A stretch of 47,830 bases of DNA from positions 5,001-52,830 of the forward strand of contig JAQGDQ010000784.1 of the NCBI GenBank assembly GCA_030141605.1, given 5' to 3'. The translations under genes and the position numbers were made by a program. Source of the DNA: Tubiluchus corallicola (Eukaryota; Priapulida; Priapulimorpha; Priapulimorphida; Tubiluchidae). The notes under the pieces were generated by a model. The model saw nothing but the letters and a program-made list of their open reading frames with translations. It did not search any database and was not told where the DNA came from. Positions 1 to 8,590 of the stretch are shown piece after piece; positions within the stretch are counted from its first letter, which is position 1, and the number at the start of each line of letters is the position of its first letter.

Positions 1-405
1 AATACTTGAGGTACAGGTTGGTCTAAAAGTAAAATACCGCAGTTGTACGTTCATCTAACATCATTTTCATTCAGCAATTGGGAAAAACTTACCCTTTCTT
101 TGCGTGTTTTTCATTGGGGGAACATTCACGCAACAAATACTCGAGGTACAGGTTGGTCTAGAAGTAAACTACCGCAGTTGTACGTTCGTCTAACATCATT
201 TTCATTCAGCAATCGGGAAAAACTTACCCTTTCTTTGCGTGTTTTTCATTGGGGGAACATTCACGCAACAAATACTCGAGGTACAGGTTGGTCTAAAAGT
301 AAAATACCGCAGTTGTACGTTCGTCTAACATCATTTTCATTCAGCAATTGGGAAAAACTTACCCTTTCTTTGCGTGTTTTTCATTGGGCGAAATTTGAAC
401 AGTGA
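1..405. repeat. 135-bp tandem repeat (3 units) carrying a splice donor
   Basis: Units begin at 1, 136 and 271, an exact 135-bp period, and differ by only a few bases. Read on the minus strand, each unit contains AACACGCAAAGAAAGG followed by GTAAGT, which is the 3' end and 5' splice site of the MFSD10 exon at 459-363. The array therefore arose by tandem duplication across an exon-intron border, and the real exon is fused to the right-most unit. The array may continue past the left edge. Confidence 0.9.
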
Positions 406-459
406 AACAGGATTGATGAAGTTCACCGCATCAGACAAACTTTGCACCAAAGACGACGC
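363..459 (-). CDS. MFSD10-like exon (loop after TM6)
   Basis: A strong acceptor (TTTTCTTGTTTTCAG) precedes GCGTCGTCT. The exon encodes 32 codons plus one base, starting ASSLVQSLSDAVNFINPVSL, and ends AAAGG before GTAAGT. The Arg-Ala junction and the Asp-Ala, Pro and Leu-x-x-Phe spacing match the central loop of MFSD10 after its Pro-Glu-Thr-Leu-Pro motif. This is the most diverged exon found. Its last bases lie inside the 135-bp tandem repeat, so two more copies of the same donor lie downstream. Confidence 0.75.
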
Positions 460-3400
460 CTGAAAACAAGAAAAGAGGAAATCTTCTCCATATTCAATTC
501 AAACAGTTTTGTTGACATACCCCACATGCGAACAGCGCAAGTTTTTAACATAGGTTACTACTTTGCATTCTGCAAAACACAATCAAGACTGCTTTACAAA
601 GCTACTTAAGTAACTTACATGGATGAGAATGACAAATTGCAAAAAACACTGAAACAGGCCCGGGGTTTTGGGGCCGCCTAGGCCCCCAATGGGGTTGAGG
701 GGCAAAGCCCTCATGGGGGTGCAAGGCAGTGATGCCTCCTTGGAGCCAGCAACATTCTTTTGTTTCGTTACAATCATCGCATTTCAATTTGTTACCAAAA
801 CTGAGAAGAAACGAATGCTCTTCTGTTTCATTTCGATCAGTGACCTCTATTTGTTACCAAAACTGAGAAGAAACGAATGCTCTTCTGTTTCATTTCGATC
901 AGTGACCTCTATTTGTTACCAAAACAGAGAAGAAACGAACGCTCTTCTGTTTCATTTCGATCAGCGACCTCTATTTGTTACCAAAACTGAGAAGAAACGA
1001 ACGCTCTTCTGTTTCATTTCGATCAGTGACCTCTATTGTTACCAAAATCGAGAAGAAACGAACATTCTTCTGTTTCATTTCGATCAGTGACCTCTATTTG
1101 TTACCAAAACAGAGAAGAAACGAACGTTCTTTTGTTTCATTTCGATCAGTGACCTCTATTTGTTACCAAAACTGAGAAGAAACGAACGCTCTTCTGTTTC
1201 ATTTCGATCAGTGACCTCTATTTGTTACCAAAATTGAGAAGAAACGAACGCTCTTCTGTTTCATTTCGATCAGTGACCTCTATTTGTTACCAAAATTGAG
1301 AAGAAACAAATGCTCTTCTGTTTCATTTCGATCAGTGACCTCTATTTGTTACCAAAACTGAGAAGAAACGAACGTTCTTCTGTTTCATTTCGATCAGTGA
1401 CCTCTATTTGTTACCAAAATTGAGAAGAAACGAATGTTTTATTGTTTCGTTTCGATCAGCGACCTCTATTTGTTACGAAAACTGAGAAGAAACGAATGTT
1501 CTTTTGTTTTGTTAAAATCAGTTCACTTCTGTTTGTTACCAGAGCTGAGAAGGAACGAACGTTCTTTTGTTTTGTTTAATTTTGCGCACAAATTCAGTTA
1601 ATTACTCACTAACTCACCCTGCTTTCTGGCGGTAGAGTTTCTTTGAACAACAACTTTATGATCAATAAATCGAGAACGGTGACGGCAACGGCAAGCAACG
1701 CAGGCGCTACGTAGAAATCGTCCCTGCTGGCGCCCAAGCGCGCAAACGAGGCGCCGATGAGTGGACCGAGCAGGAAGCCGAGAGAGAATGCAACACCAAT
1801 CAGAGCCTGAAACAGTCAAGAATCGGCTGTAAAACTGCGTTTTTTGCGTAACTTAGCAACGGAAACAGAATTGGCTGTGAAACCACATGGATAACATTTT
1901 TTGCATAACTTAGCAACGAAAAAACAGAATTTATAGAAAACCGAAACACATTTTACCATTAAGAAGTACTTAATTCTATTGCACAAATTTGTCCCAAATC
2001 AAATTAACAGTGAAACTGTTAGAAGTGAAAAAATTAGATGGTATATGAAAGCAAATGATAACATTCCGTACAGAGGCTGAAAAATGCCCTCAATATCTAT
2101 AAATCAGGGATGAGAATGACAAATTGTAAAAAACTCTGAAACAGGCCGGGGGTTTTGGGGCCACCTAGGCCCCCAATGGAGCTCAAAGGTAGCCAGCAAC
2201 AAATTGCAATTTTGCGACTGTAGAGAGCCTCTAAGTGGACTTAAAATATCAGTTACCTTGTTTCATGCATAATTTAAAATACCCAACTATCAAGGATACA
2301 TGATGCCTAATTGTCCCAAAAATGCCTAAGTACTGGCCGCTCCTATGCAAAAGTATATAAAAACTGTCTGCAATTGGCTCAAATAACTCTATTGATTCTA
2401 TATTTTTATACATAGAGATATACACGTGGTTACGCTGATGTACATGATGTAAACAAAGTGACGGCCTGCCACCTAGCGGTCAGCTTGGGAAATAATGTAC
2501 CGGGTCCGTAAAAATTTTCTCAACGAATTTACGCCATTTACAAAAACGGCACTACTGGTCTTCCAAAAACTCGGAATTCCGCATATCCGGGGAAAATTCT
2601 CATCCCTGTTTTTACACGCTCACCATTCCTTTGCCCCGGGTTTTCTCAGACGACACGTCGGTGATGATGGCCGAGCTCAAACTGACGTTGCCCTTGCTTA
2701 TGCCGCCGATGATTCTGGCCAGAAGAAAAATGCCAAAGTTTTTGGACATGGCCCAGACAATGTAGGAAATCATCATGCCAACCTTTTAACAAAGAACAAC
2801 AATTCAGTTAAAAGTGGAGTTGGCTACAATGCGCATTAATTTAGTTTAAACCGCATTTATTTATAGTGGATTTACAAAACAGACTGTGTCTGATACAGGT
2901 ATCTCCACAATGAGCATTATTGCCCAAACCAGGGGTGTGCAAATTGCGGCCCGCGAAGAGATTTGTCAACCTAATGAAAGTGCGGCCCGGGCGATTAATT
3001 GAGTGTATCCAGCTGAAGTCCGTGCCACGATCCCAAAGATAGTGCGGGTAGTTTTTTCTACTAGATCGGATGCCATTAACCCTTACAAGACGGTTGTAGC
3101 TTAATGTCACTGTACTACACAGACTGTGTGATACACATTACTAATATGCATTGTAATGAAATTACCACTATCTGTCCTGAAAGTAGAAATATATGGTTTG
3201 TAATATAAATTTTAATAACTTCTAAAATAGTTTCTTGAGTGTAGTAGTAATGATGTACGCAGGTCGGATTAAAAAAAATCGTTATTAGGCCTTTCTGAAC
3301 TTGGCTCCTTGATCAAACTGTTAGTGGCCCACAGGAATTGCGGGAAAGTTTAATGTGGCCCGGCTAGTCAGATAATTTGCAAACCCCTGCTCTATATGAT

Positions 3401-6400
3401 ACTTTTGTGTATCTTCAAACTTAGCTTATATTGTCAGAGCATTTAATAAGTATGCCATGCAAAAACGTGACAGGCCTTGGACTTACAGAGATCATATAAA
3501 CCATTTTGCAGGTAGATGGAGTTTAACTTCAATGATGCAAGATCGGCGTTGGACTCACGCGTGACAAAAAGAGCCACCTAGCGACTAAGTAACGTAACTA
3601 ACGCTGGAAATGTATGTTTTTACCATAGTCAGAAGCATGAGACGTTTCCTCCCGTAGACATCGGAGAGTCCTCCGATCAACGGAGAAGCGAGGAATTGTA
3701 AAAGAGAGAACAGCGATCCTATCACACCTGCAGAAAAAACATGGATGTATAAACCTGATGTTTAAAACTGTTTAGTTTTTGCAATGTTTGATAGGCGTGA
3801 GCATTCGAATGTTCAAATCAAAAAATGCCAACTCGCTGTCCATAATTAAAAATAATTATAAATTAAACTTACTTGAAACATATAACTGATCACTCAATCA
3901 CGATTTGTTGTTTTCCATTTTCAAAAACTTCCCCTCTAGTATAATAATATTTTTATTACTTCCCACCCGTATTTATATTTGTATATGTTGTAATATTGTA
4001 TCTGTATATATTGTAATATTGTATCTGTATATATTGTAATATTGTTTCTGCATATATTGTAATTTTTTTTGTAACTAATTCCAGTGGCCTACCATAAGCT
4101 AGCTTCTTAGGTCTCTAGCGCAGAATTCATGAATTGTATCATATTTTTGCATTAACAAAAACTGATTATCAATGCACATGTAATGTATATGTATATTTTT
4201 ATTGCGAAATAAATCTATTAAATCCAAAAAAACGTCAACTAAATTCATTTCTGCTCAGGCGTAAAAACATTTCAAACATCAAGCAAACAGCACAATTTAG
4301 CTGTGATATCTGTGCACAGTATTTAAATTCATCGTTAGTGTGTTTAGTGCAGAACGAAATTGTTGGGTTTTGTTTCTCTCGGAAGGTTCGCAGAGAAAAC
4401 CAGAAAACACGCCGTTAAATATTACTGCTTTATTTAGCGAGAATTCTATGACACAAGAGTATGAAGGAACGTTGAAATGGTTACAATAAACGTAAAAATC
4501 TGGAAAACGTTTAAGTAAGTATACAACTAAATGCATAAACATAAGTCCGTGTTGATCTGTGTGATCCCGTGTCGGCAGCCTGCTTCGCCTTATATAGCGC
4601 GCTGTAGAAACTTCCAGAACAAATGTTCGAGAACAATCCAGACGGTAAGGCGGTCGGACGGAACATTCTACGATGTTCTATGCAATTCTACTTGACGTCA
4701 GCGATCTCCAGAACAAAAATCAAGTAATATGCATGACATTTGTGCGACCATTTTAAATGGTAATTCGAAAAATTTCTGTGAAAATCATTAAAATTAAATT
4801 TGAATTTGATTTGGATTGCAAAATGTTGAAAATTGGTTTTATTCGAGTTCGAAACTTGCAAATTGAATACGAATTCTCTTTCTAGTAGGGAATGCTCATC
4901 GTTACTGCTTAGGTGCGACTAATACGACCAAGTCATGTATGAAGACAAACACATCCTGTGTGCATGCCTATCTCATCAGCAATGTCAAAGACAGTATGCC
5001 AGATGAAGTCACTCAAAAGCACTTTTCTAGGCAATCATCCACTCATTAGCTGACCAGAGTGAGCATTGCTTAGCTTTGCTTTCTACATGCCCAATTGACA
5101 AAAATTTCAATTTATTGTCCTTAGGCGATCATCCACTCATTAGCTGGCCAGAGTGAGCATTGCTTAACTTTGCTTTCTACATGCCCAATTGACAAAAATT
5201 TCAATTTATTGTCCTTAGGCGATCATCCACTCATTAGCTGACCAGAGTGAGCATTGCTTAACTTTGCTTTCTACATGCCCAATTGACAAAAATTTCAATT
5301 TATTGTCCTTAGGCGATCATCCACTCATTAGCTGACCAGAGTGAGCATTGCTTAACTTTGCTTTCTACATGCCCAATTGACAAAAATTTCAGTTTATTGG
5401 TAAAAAAACTATCAAATGGACGAATAAAGAATGCGCGTGGATTTACAACGAGATACAATGTCTGATTACAAACTGGAGAGATTTTGTGAATTTACCTCCA
5501 AATAGTACCGAGTTAAATTTCCGAGTGTCCGGGGCACCCAACATCACGCGGAAGTTAGTCACCTTATCCGCCAGCCATGCATACAAACCATCCTGCAATA
5601 ACAATCAGGAAAATAATGCCGAAAACCTGACTGCTTTTATTAGTTGAAGTGGGAGTCAAAAAAAGTAAGATGTACAGCAGGGGTGTGCAAATTGCGGCCC
5701 GCGGAGAGAATTTGTGCAGCCCGTGAAGAGATTTGTCAACCTAATGAAAGTGCAGCCCGGGCGATTAATTGAGTGTATCCAGCTGAAGTCCGCGCCACAA
5801 TCCCAAAGATAGTGCGGGTAGTTTTTCTACTAGATCGGATGCCATTAATCCTTACAAGACGGTTGTAGCTTAATGTCACTGTACTACACAGACTGTGTGA
5901 TACACATTACTAATATGCATTGTAATGAAATTACCACTATCTGTCGTGAAATTAGAAATATATGGTTTGTAAGATAAATTTTAATAACTTCTAAAATAGT
6001 TTCTTGAGCGTAGTAGTAATGATGTACGCAGGTCGGATGCAAAAAATATCGTTGTTAGGCCTTTCTGTACTTGGCTCCTTGATCAAACTGCCTGTGGCCC
6101 GCAGGAATTGCGGGAAAGCTTAATGTGGCCCAGCTAGTCAGATAATTTGCACACCCCTGATGTACAGGTACTGCATACGGACAAAACGAAACGCTAAACC
6201 TGTCATAGTTATCCAGATTCATTCAGACAATAATTATCATAATGACCTTATGAGCATCTTTGTTAAACGAACATTAATGTTATGAAGATGCACTGATATG
6301 TCTGATAATTCTGCTTTAAACACACGGTCAATCTTAATCAATCACACACAGAGATGAGAATGACAAATTGCAAAAAAACTCTGAAACAAGTCGGGGGTTT

Positions 6401-8003
6401 GGGGGCCGCAGAGCCAGCAACAAATTGCAACTTTGTGACCATAGAGAGCCTCTAAGTGGACTTAGTTATCTAGTATATCTAAATATCAGTTACCTTGTTT
6501 CATGCATATATGTTTCATGTATTCTGGAAAACCGAATACTAATGTATAGCAACCCATGTTAAAAAATATGGTCAATTCTCGACCCATGACTATGTTACAC
6601 ATGATCTATGTTTCAACATTAAACAAAAAAGAAATTCCTGACTTCATCCTTGACGAAATTGAACATATATTACTAACATTGCTAACTAATAAATTATTTA
6701 TATATATATATATTTACTCATTGTATTGTATTATCAATTGTAATATTATTGCATTATTCGTATTTATTTGTGAATAACGCACAACTCGTAAATGATAGTA
6801 CAAATGCAACCACTTAAAACAATCCAGTATGAAAATTTGTATGGATTTCTGCGCTCTGTGTGAACGGGGCTTAACAGTCGGAGAAACAAAACTTCAGCAT
6901 TTGCGCAATAATAGTTACGGCATCCTAGGAAACATTTCAAATAGAAACTGTAAACATATTTACTAACAATCTAAACAGTAAGTAACTAAATAATTCTTTG
7001 TTGTTGGCATCCTTCTGTCTCGGAAGACAATGGAGTGTGCACCAAGAGAGTCAGTTATTGATCACACTGATGGAGCTGCAGCGTCGACTGTGGCTGAGCA
7101 GTGCGATCCTTGAACGTCTCCAGGGCGCACACCTGGGCAAGGTGTATGGAGATCCTGAGATTGCCCAGACAACAGGAACCCCCTCTCTTCCTCCCTGGTG
7201 TAGTCCCAAAGGAAAGCGGAGCCATACGTTTGACACCAGGTTGGCTGCAGGAGCTGCCGGAGTCAGTGAGCATGCTGCACTGGTCCGCCTTCGGGGCTCC
7301 ACTCCTGATTTGGAAGGTTTACTCCTCTACACATGACCGTTGGGTCACTTGACCTCCTCCGTCCTCTAGCCGCTGGTTGCTTGTACAGCTCCTCCGCCTA
7401 GTGTCGAGATACAGTATGGGCATCCCGCAAGCCTACAGCACCTGGTATTCCTAGGCGGTCACCCATCCAAGTACTAACCAGGCTCTACGTTGCTTAACTT
7501 CGGTGATCAGACGAGAACCGGTGTTTTCAACATGATATGGCCGTAGTAAATTAATTAATTATTTGTTAAATAAGTGAAAAAAATAATAAATAATTAATAA
7601 ATAAACCAAATACCTTGTCGTGCTCTGCGTAATGATCAAGTATAGAGGGCAGCAGGGGTAGAATCATCGTGAAGGCGAGTAAGTCGATCAGCAAAGCTAA
7701 GAACACCAAATAGACCTACAATTGAAATGTTAATGATTAAATCTTATTCGACCAGACGGTTTAGTCTAGTGGTAATGCGTCTGCTTTCCGTCTGGGAGGT
7801 CGTGAGTTCGAACCAGCGGCCGGGTCATACCAAAGACTTTAAAAATGGTACCTGCTGTTGCCCTGCCTGACGCGCGGTATTTAGGGTAAAATTGGGGTAA
7901 TAATAGTCTCTGTTATGTAGTTGTAGGTTGTTATTTACAGTCGGCGATAATAGCTCTTTGAGCTAATGTTAATTGTTGACCCAAAAGCCGACTTTAAATA
8001 AAG

Positions 8004-8062
<59 letters not shown>

Positions 8063-8321
8063 ATTCAATTTTATAATGCCATAATTAAAAAAATTAACAA
8101 ACTTTAAAAACTAGAATTGAAAAGAATGTATATTTACTATCCATATTGCATTGTAATGCACACTTGTAGAGAAAGATCCAATTCTACAGGCTCTAGCAAA
8201 CAAAGAAAAATTTATGTACCATTGACGCGTTGGTTTGAGGTTTCTGAGTGAGCGCATTTTCACCCGGTTGTCTGGTCAAACCACTTTCGCCGGTTGCCGA
8301 CCGCTTCATCTTGGACTCCAC
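363..8321 (-). CDS. MFSD10-like MFS transporter gene, seven coding exons, C-terminus off window
   Basis: The coding exons are 8321-8220, 7715-7614, 5592-5496, 3727-3624, 2782-2624, 1806-1618 and 459-363. Every boundary has AG/GT signals, and the phases agree (0,0,1,0,0,0, then 1 at the last donor). From the Met at 8309 the product is about 279 residues, against roughly 455 for human MFSD10. TM1 reads LALLIDLLAFTMILPLLP. The TM2-3 loop holds the MFS motif A as GGLSDVYGRKR. TM4 contains ARIIGGISKGNVSLSSA, close to the MFSD10 signature. TM5 contains FSLGFLLGPLIGA, the antiporter-type motif C of the DHA1 group. The family comprises 12-TM carriers; the human protein (TETRAN) has been reported to move organic anions, and substrate and compartment here are unknown. 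MFSD9 and MFSD14 fit TM4-TM5 less well. The remaining TM segments should lie to the left of the window. The introns are full of repeats and transposons. Confidence 0.86.
621..752. mobile_element. Partial copy of the ATGAGAATGACAAATTG repeat
   Basis: The sequence begins GGATGAGAATGACAAATTGC and continues through CTGAAACAGGCC, GGGGTTTTGGGGCCGCC and GAGCCAGCAAC. These blocks recur in the same order at 2105 and 6349. This copy has extra GC-rich sequence in the middle and no recognisable right end. It lies in the last visible MFSD10 intron. Confidence 0.6.
786..1578. repeat. 62-bp minisatellite, about 13 units
   Basis: A unit containing GTTACCAAAACTGAGAAGAA and TTTCATTTCGATCAGTGACC repeats every 62 bp (units start near 791, 853, 915, 977), with one 61-bp unit near 1038. 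The last units (1450-1578) are more diverged. The array fills most of the intron between the exons at 1806-1618 and 459-363. Open frames through it are products of the repeat. Confidence 0.93.
1618..1806 (-). CDS. MFSD10-like exon (TM5-TM6)
   Basis: The exon has 63 codons, with acceptor CTGTTTCAG and donor AGG|GTGAGT. It starts ALIGVAFSLGFLLGPLIGA, a TM5 with the motif-C Gly-Pro of DHA1 antiporters, and continues through TM6 to KETLPPESR, matching the Pro-Glu-Thr-Leu-Pro end of TM6 in MFSD10. It joins the preceding exon as Met|Ala at phase 0. Confidence 0.88.
2105..2608. mobile_element. hAT-like non-autonomous element with CAGGGATGAGAAT ends
   Basis: The left end CAGGGATGAGAAT and right end ATTCTCATCCCTG are perfect 13-bp inverted repeats about 500 bp apart. 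The left part matches the partial copies at 621 and 6349. No 8-bp duplication is visible (CTATAAAT versus TTTTTACA), so the hAT assignment rests on the CAGGG termini. The right end lies 15 bp from the splice donor of the exon at 2782-2624. Confidence 0.6.
2624..2782 (-). CDS. MFSD10-like exon (TM3-TM4)
   Basis: The exon has 53 codons, phase 0 at both ends. The acceptor is TTTGTTAAAAG and the donor is ATG|GTGAGC. It encodes VGMMISYIVWAMSKNFG (TM3), LLARIIGGISKGNVSLSSA (TM4) and a Ser-Glu-Lys-Thr-Arg-Gly-Lys-Gly-Met loop. The Gly-Gly-Ile-Ser-Lys-Gly-Asn-Val-Ser-Leu-Ser stretch is the best identifier of MFSD10 in the window. Confidence 0.9.
2930..3389 (+). mobile_element. hAT MITE, family A, copy 1
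   Basis: About 460 bp between CAGGGGTGTGCAAATTGCGG and a right end whose reverse complement is CAGGGGTTTGCAAATTATCT. It aligns over its whole length with copies at 5678, 11439, 25844 and, inverted, 44310. This is the only copy without an 8-bp duplication (GCCCAAAC versus CTCTATAT). It lies in an MFSD10 intron. Confidence 0.88.
3624..3727 (-). CDS. MFSD10-like exon (TM2 and motif A)
   Basis: 104 bp: two bases completing a Gly codon, then 34 codons. The acceptor is TTTTTTCTGCAG and the donor is ATG|GTAAAA. It encodes IGSLFSLLQFLASPLIGG followed by LSDVYGRKRLMLLTM. This includes the Asp-x-x-Gly-Arg-Lys core of MFS motif A between TM2 and TM3. Confidence 0.9.
3990..4062. repeat. 23-bp tandem repeat, about 3 units
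   Basis: GTAATATTGTATCTGTATAT plus three further bases repeats from 3990, 4013 and 4036, with a decayed fourth start at 4059. Confidence 0.85.
4588..4700 (-). promoter_or_regulatory. Heat-shock-type promoter (HSEs, CRE, TATA)
   Basis: On the minus strand, in order toward the gene side: a CRE palindrome TGACGTCA (4700-4693); GAA/TTC pentamers in AGAACATCGTAGAATGTTC (4679-4661); TTCTCGAA (4633-4626); a three-unit heat-shock element TTCTGGAAGTTTC (4619-4607); and TATA box CTATATAAGG (4597-4588), ten bases beyond the last HSE. Transcription would begin near 4563. The downstream open frame (about 81 residues at 4542-4297) is not recognised. Both an HSF-driven transposon promoter and a captured host promoter are possible; activity is unknown. 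Confidence 0.5.
5029..5400. repeat. 94-bp tandem repeat, 4 units
   Basis: Units beginning AGGCGATCATCCACTCATTA start at 5029, 5123, 5217 and 5311, an exact 94-bp period with very few differences. The array lies in the MFSD10 intron left of the exon at 5592-5496 and ends about 95 bp from its donor. Confidence 0.95.
5496..5592 (-). CDS. MFSD10-like exon (TM1-TM2 loop)
   Basis: 97 bp: 32 codons plus one base. The acceptor is ATTGCAG and the donor is GGAG|GTAAAT. It encodes DGLYAWLADKVTNFRVMLG, then APDTRKFNSVLFG. The Lys/Arg-Tyr/Phe-Asn-Ser-Val-Leu-Phe-Gly-Gly stretch before TM2 is characteristic of MFSD10. Confidence 0.88.
5678..6159 (+). mobile_element. hAT MITE, family A, copy 2
   Basis: Starts CAGGGGTGTGCAAATTGCGG and ends AATTTGCACACCCCTG. 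It is flanked by a perfect 8-bp duplication, ATGTACAG (5670-5677 and 6160-6167), as expected of hAT insertions. It is longer than copy 1 because of a small duplicated stretch near the left end (GCGGAGAGAATTTGTGCAGC). It lies in an MFSD10 intron and has no transposase. Confidence 0.95.
6349..6515. mobile_element. Partial copy of the ATGAGAATGACAAATTG repeat
   Basis: CAGAGATGAGAATGACAAAT begins a match to 2105-2280. It shares CTCTGAAACAAG, GAGCCAGCAACAAATTGCAA, TAGAGAGCCTCTAAGTGGAC and TATCAGTTACCTTGTTTCAT. The right end is missing or decayed. Confidence 0.65.
6998..7430 (-). repeat. GC-rich body attached to a 5S rRNA head
   Basis: About 430 bp of GC-rich sequence follows the 3' end of the 5S-like gene on the same strand, in an otherwise AT-rich intron. 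It ends near TTGTTGGCATCC (+ strand, about 7000). Open frames on both strands are not recognised as proteins. Together with the 5S this is either a 5S-headed SINE (SINE3-like) or a displaced 5S rDNA repeat unit with its spacer. No clear target-site duplication could be found. Confidence 0.5.
7431..7548 (-). rRNA. 5S rRNA-like gene
   Basis: The minus strand begins CTACGGCCAT (about 7546) and continues with CGGTTCTCGTCTGATCACCG, AAGTTAAGCAACG, CCTGGTTAGTACTTGGATGG, GTGACCGCCTAGGAATACC and GGTGCTGTAGGC. Length and internal control regions (box A, intermediate element, box C) fit a metazoan 5S gene. There is no T-run just after the 3' end, where a Pol III terminator would be expected. It lies in an MFSD10 intron in the same direction as the host gene. 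It could be a dispersed 5S gene or the promoter head of a SINE3-like element. Confidence 0.85.
7614..7715 (-). CDS. MFSD10-like exon (TM1)
   Basis: 34 codons, phase 0 at both ends. The acceptor is CAATTGTAG and the donor is AAG|GTATTT. It encodes VYLVFLALLIDLLAFTMILP, the first membrane helix, then LLPSILDHYAEHDK. The Asp-Leu-Leu-Ala-Phe-Thr and Leu-Pro-Leu-Leu-Pro segments match TM1 of MFSD10. A SINE starts only about 35 bp upstream of the acceptor. Confidence 0.9.
7751..8060 (+). mobile_element. tRNA-headed SINE with ATT-repeat tail
   Basis: The head contains a Pol III A box (TTTAGTCTAGTGG) and B box (GAGTTCGAACC) at tRNA spacing. A body follows with CCTGCTGTTGCCCTGCCTGA and GCGCGGTATTTAGGGTAA, resembling as I recall it the conserved Nin-DC SINE core. 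The end is AAATAAAG followed by about 18 ATT repeats. Orientation is opposite to the host gene. The head is unlikely to be a functional tRNA, because it is joined directly to the body. Confidence 0.82.
8220..8321 (-). CDS. MFSD10-like exon (N-terminus)
   Basis: The acceptor TTTTTGCAG is at 8322 and the donor is ATG|GTACAT. 34 codons begin VESKMKRSATGESG and end NASM, a hydrophilic stretch before TM1. The Met at 8309-8307 gives an N-terminus close in length to human MFSD10 and is the default start. The acceptor means at least one further upstream exon, which may be untranslated or may carry the Met at 21132. Confidence 0.7.
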
Positions 8322-8590
8322 CTGCAAAAATGACCAAGTAATTGAATACAGTAATTGCAACATTCAATACAATCGAATAATTCGTGCTGAGAAAGAGAAA
8401 GTTCAAACTGACTAACTCGAGTTTTATTTTAAAAATGTTTAAATTTCACGGTGCTAAGCTATCGAGCCATTGAAAGGACAAATACCTGTGATGTGTATGT
8501 TCAGTACCAACGACTTGTTAAGAAAACATAAATGCAAAGCAGAACAAACATCATCGATCATTTTAAGGGGAGAGAAAAATAGCTCAGTAA

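Larger units (their letters stand above)
3792..4904. mobile_element. Possible degenerate hAT-like element, TAGGGGTGAGCATTC-end family
   Basis: The left end TAGGCGTGAGCATTCGAAT and the reverse complement of the right end, TAACGATGAGCATTCCCTAC, resemble each other. The right end also matches the 96-bp element at 19828 (TCTACCAGAAAGCGAATTCG versus CCTACTAGAAAGAGAATTCG). Sequence at about 4705-4780 is related to one arm of the foldback at 17656. No 8-bp duplication was found (ATGTTTGA versus CTGCTTAG), so the two ends might belong to separate insertions. It contains a 23-bp tandem repeat and the promoter-like block at 4588-4700. Confidence 0.4.

Noticed and set aside
226-292. Mini-exon inside the 135-bp repeat (acceptor TTTTACTTTTAG, donor GTAAGT)
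   Set aside because: Spliced in phase with the preceding exon it reaches TGA after about ten codons; kept only as a possible poison exon in the findings.
43-405. Plus-strand frame of three 45-residue repeats
   Set aside because: 135 is a multiple of three, so any open unit stays open; the minus strand holds the MFSD10-like exon.
668-1175. Repetitive frame with a recurring Phe-Ile-Ser-Ile-Ser-Asp-Leu-Tyr unit
   Set aside because: Produced by the 62-bp minisatellite inside an intron; frame shifts at the 61-bp unit.
2495-2839. Plus-strand frame of 114 residues
   Set aside because: Antisense to the MFSD10-like exon at 2782-2624, which has splice sites and family signatures.
2841-3110. Minus-strand frame also found at 25752-26024
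   Set aside because: Both lie in the family A hAT MITE; the frame is not kept intact in the other copies and resembles no transposase.
7751-7833. Functional tRNA gene
   Set aside because: The A and B boxes are good, but the sequence continues into a SINE body and ATT tail, and the acceptor stem does not pair cleanly.
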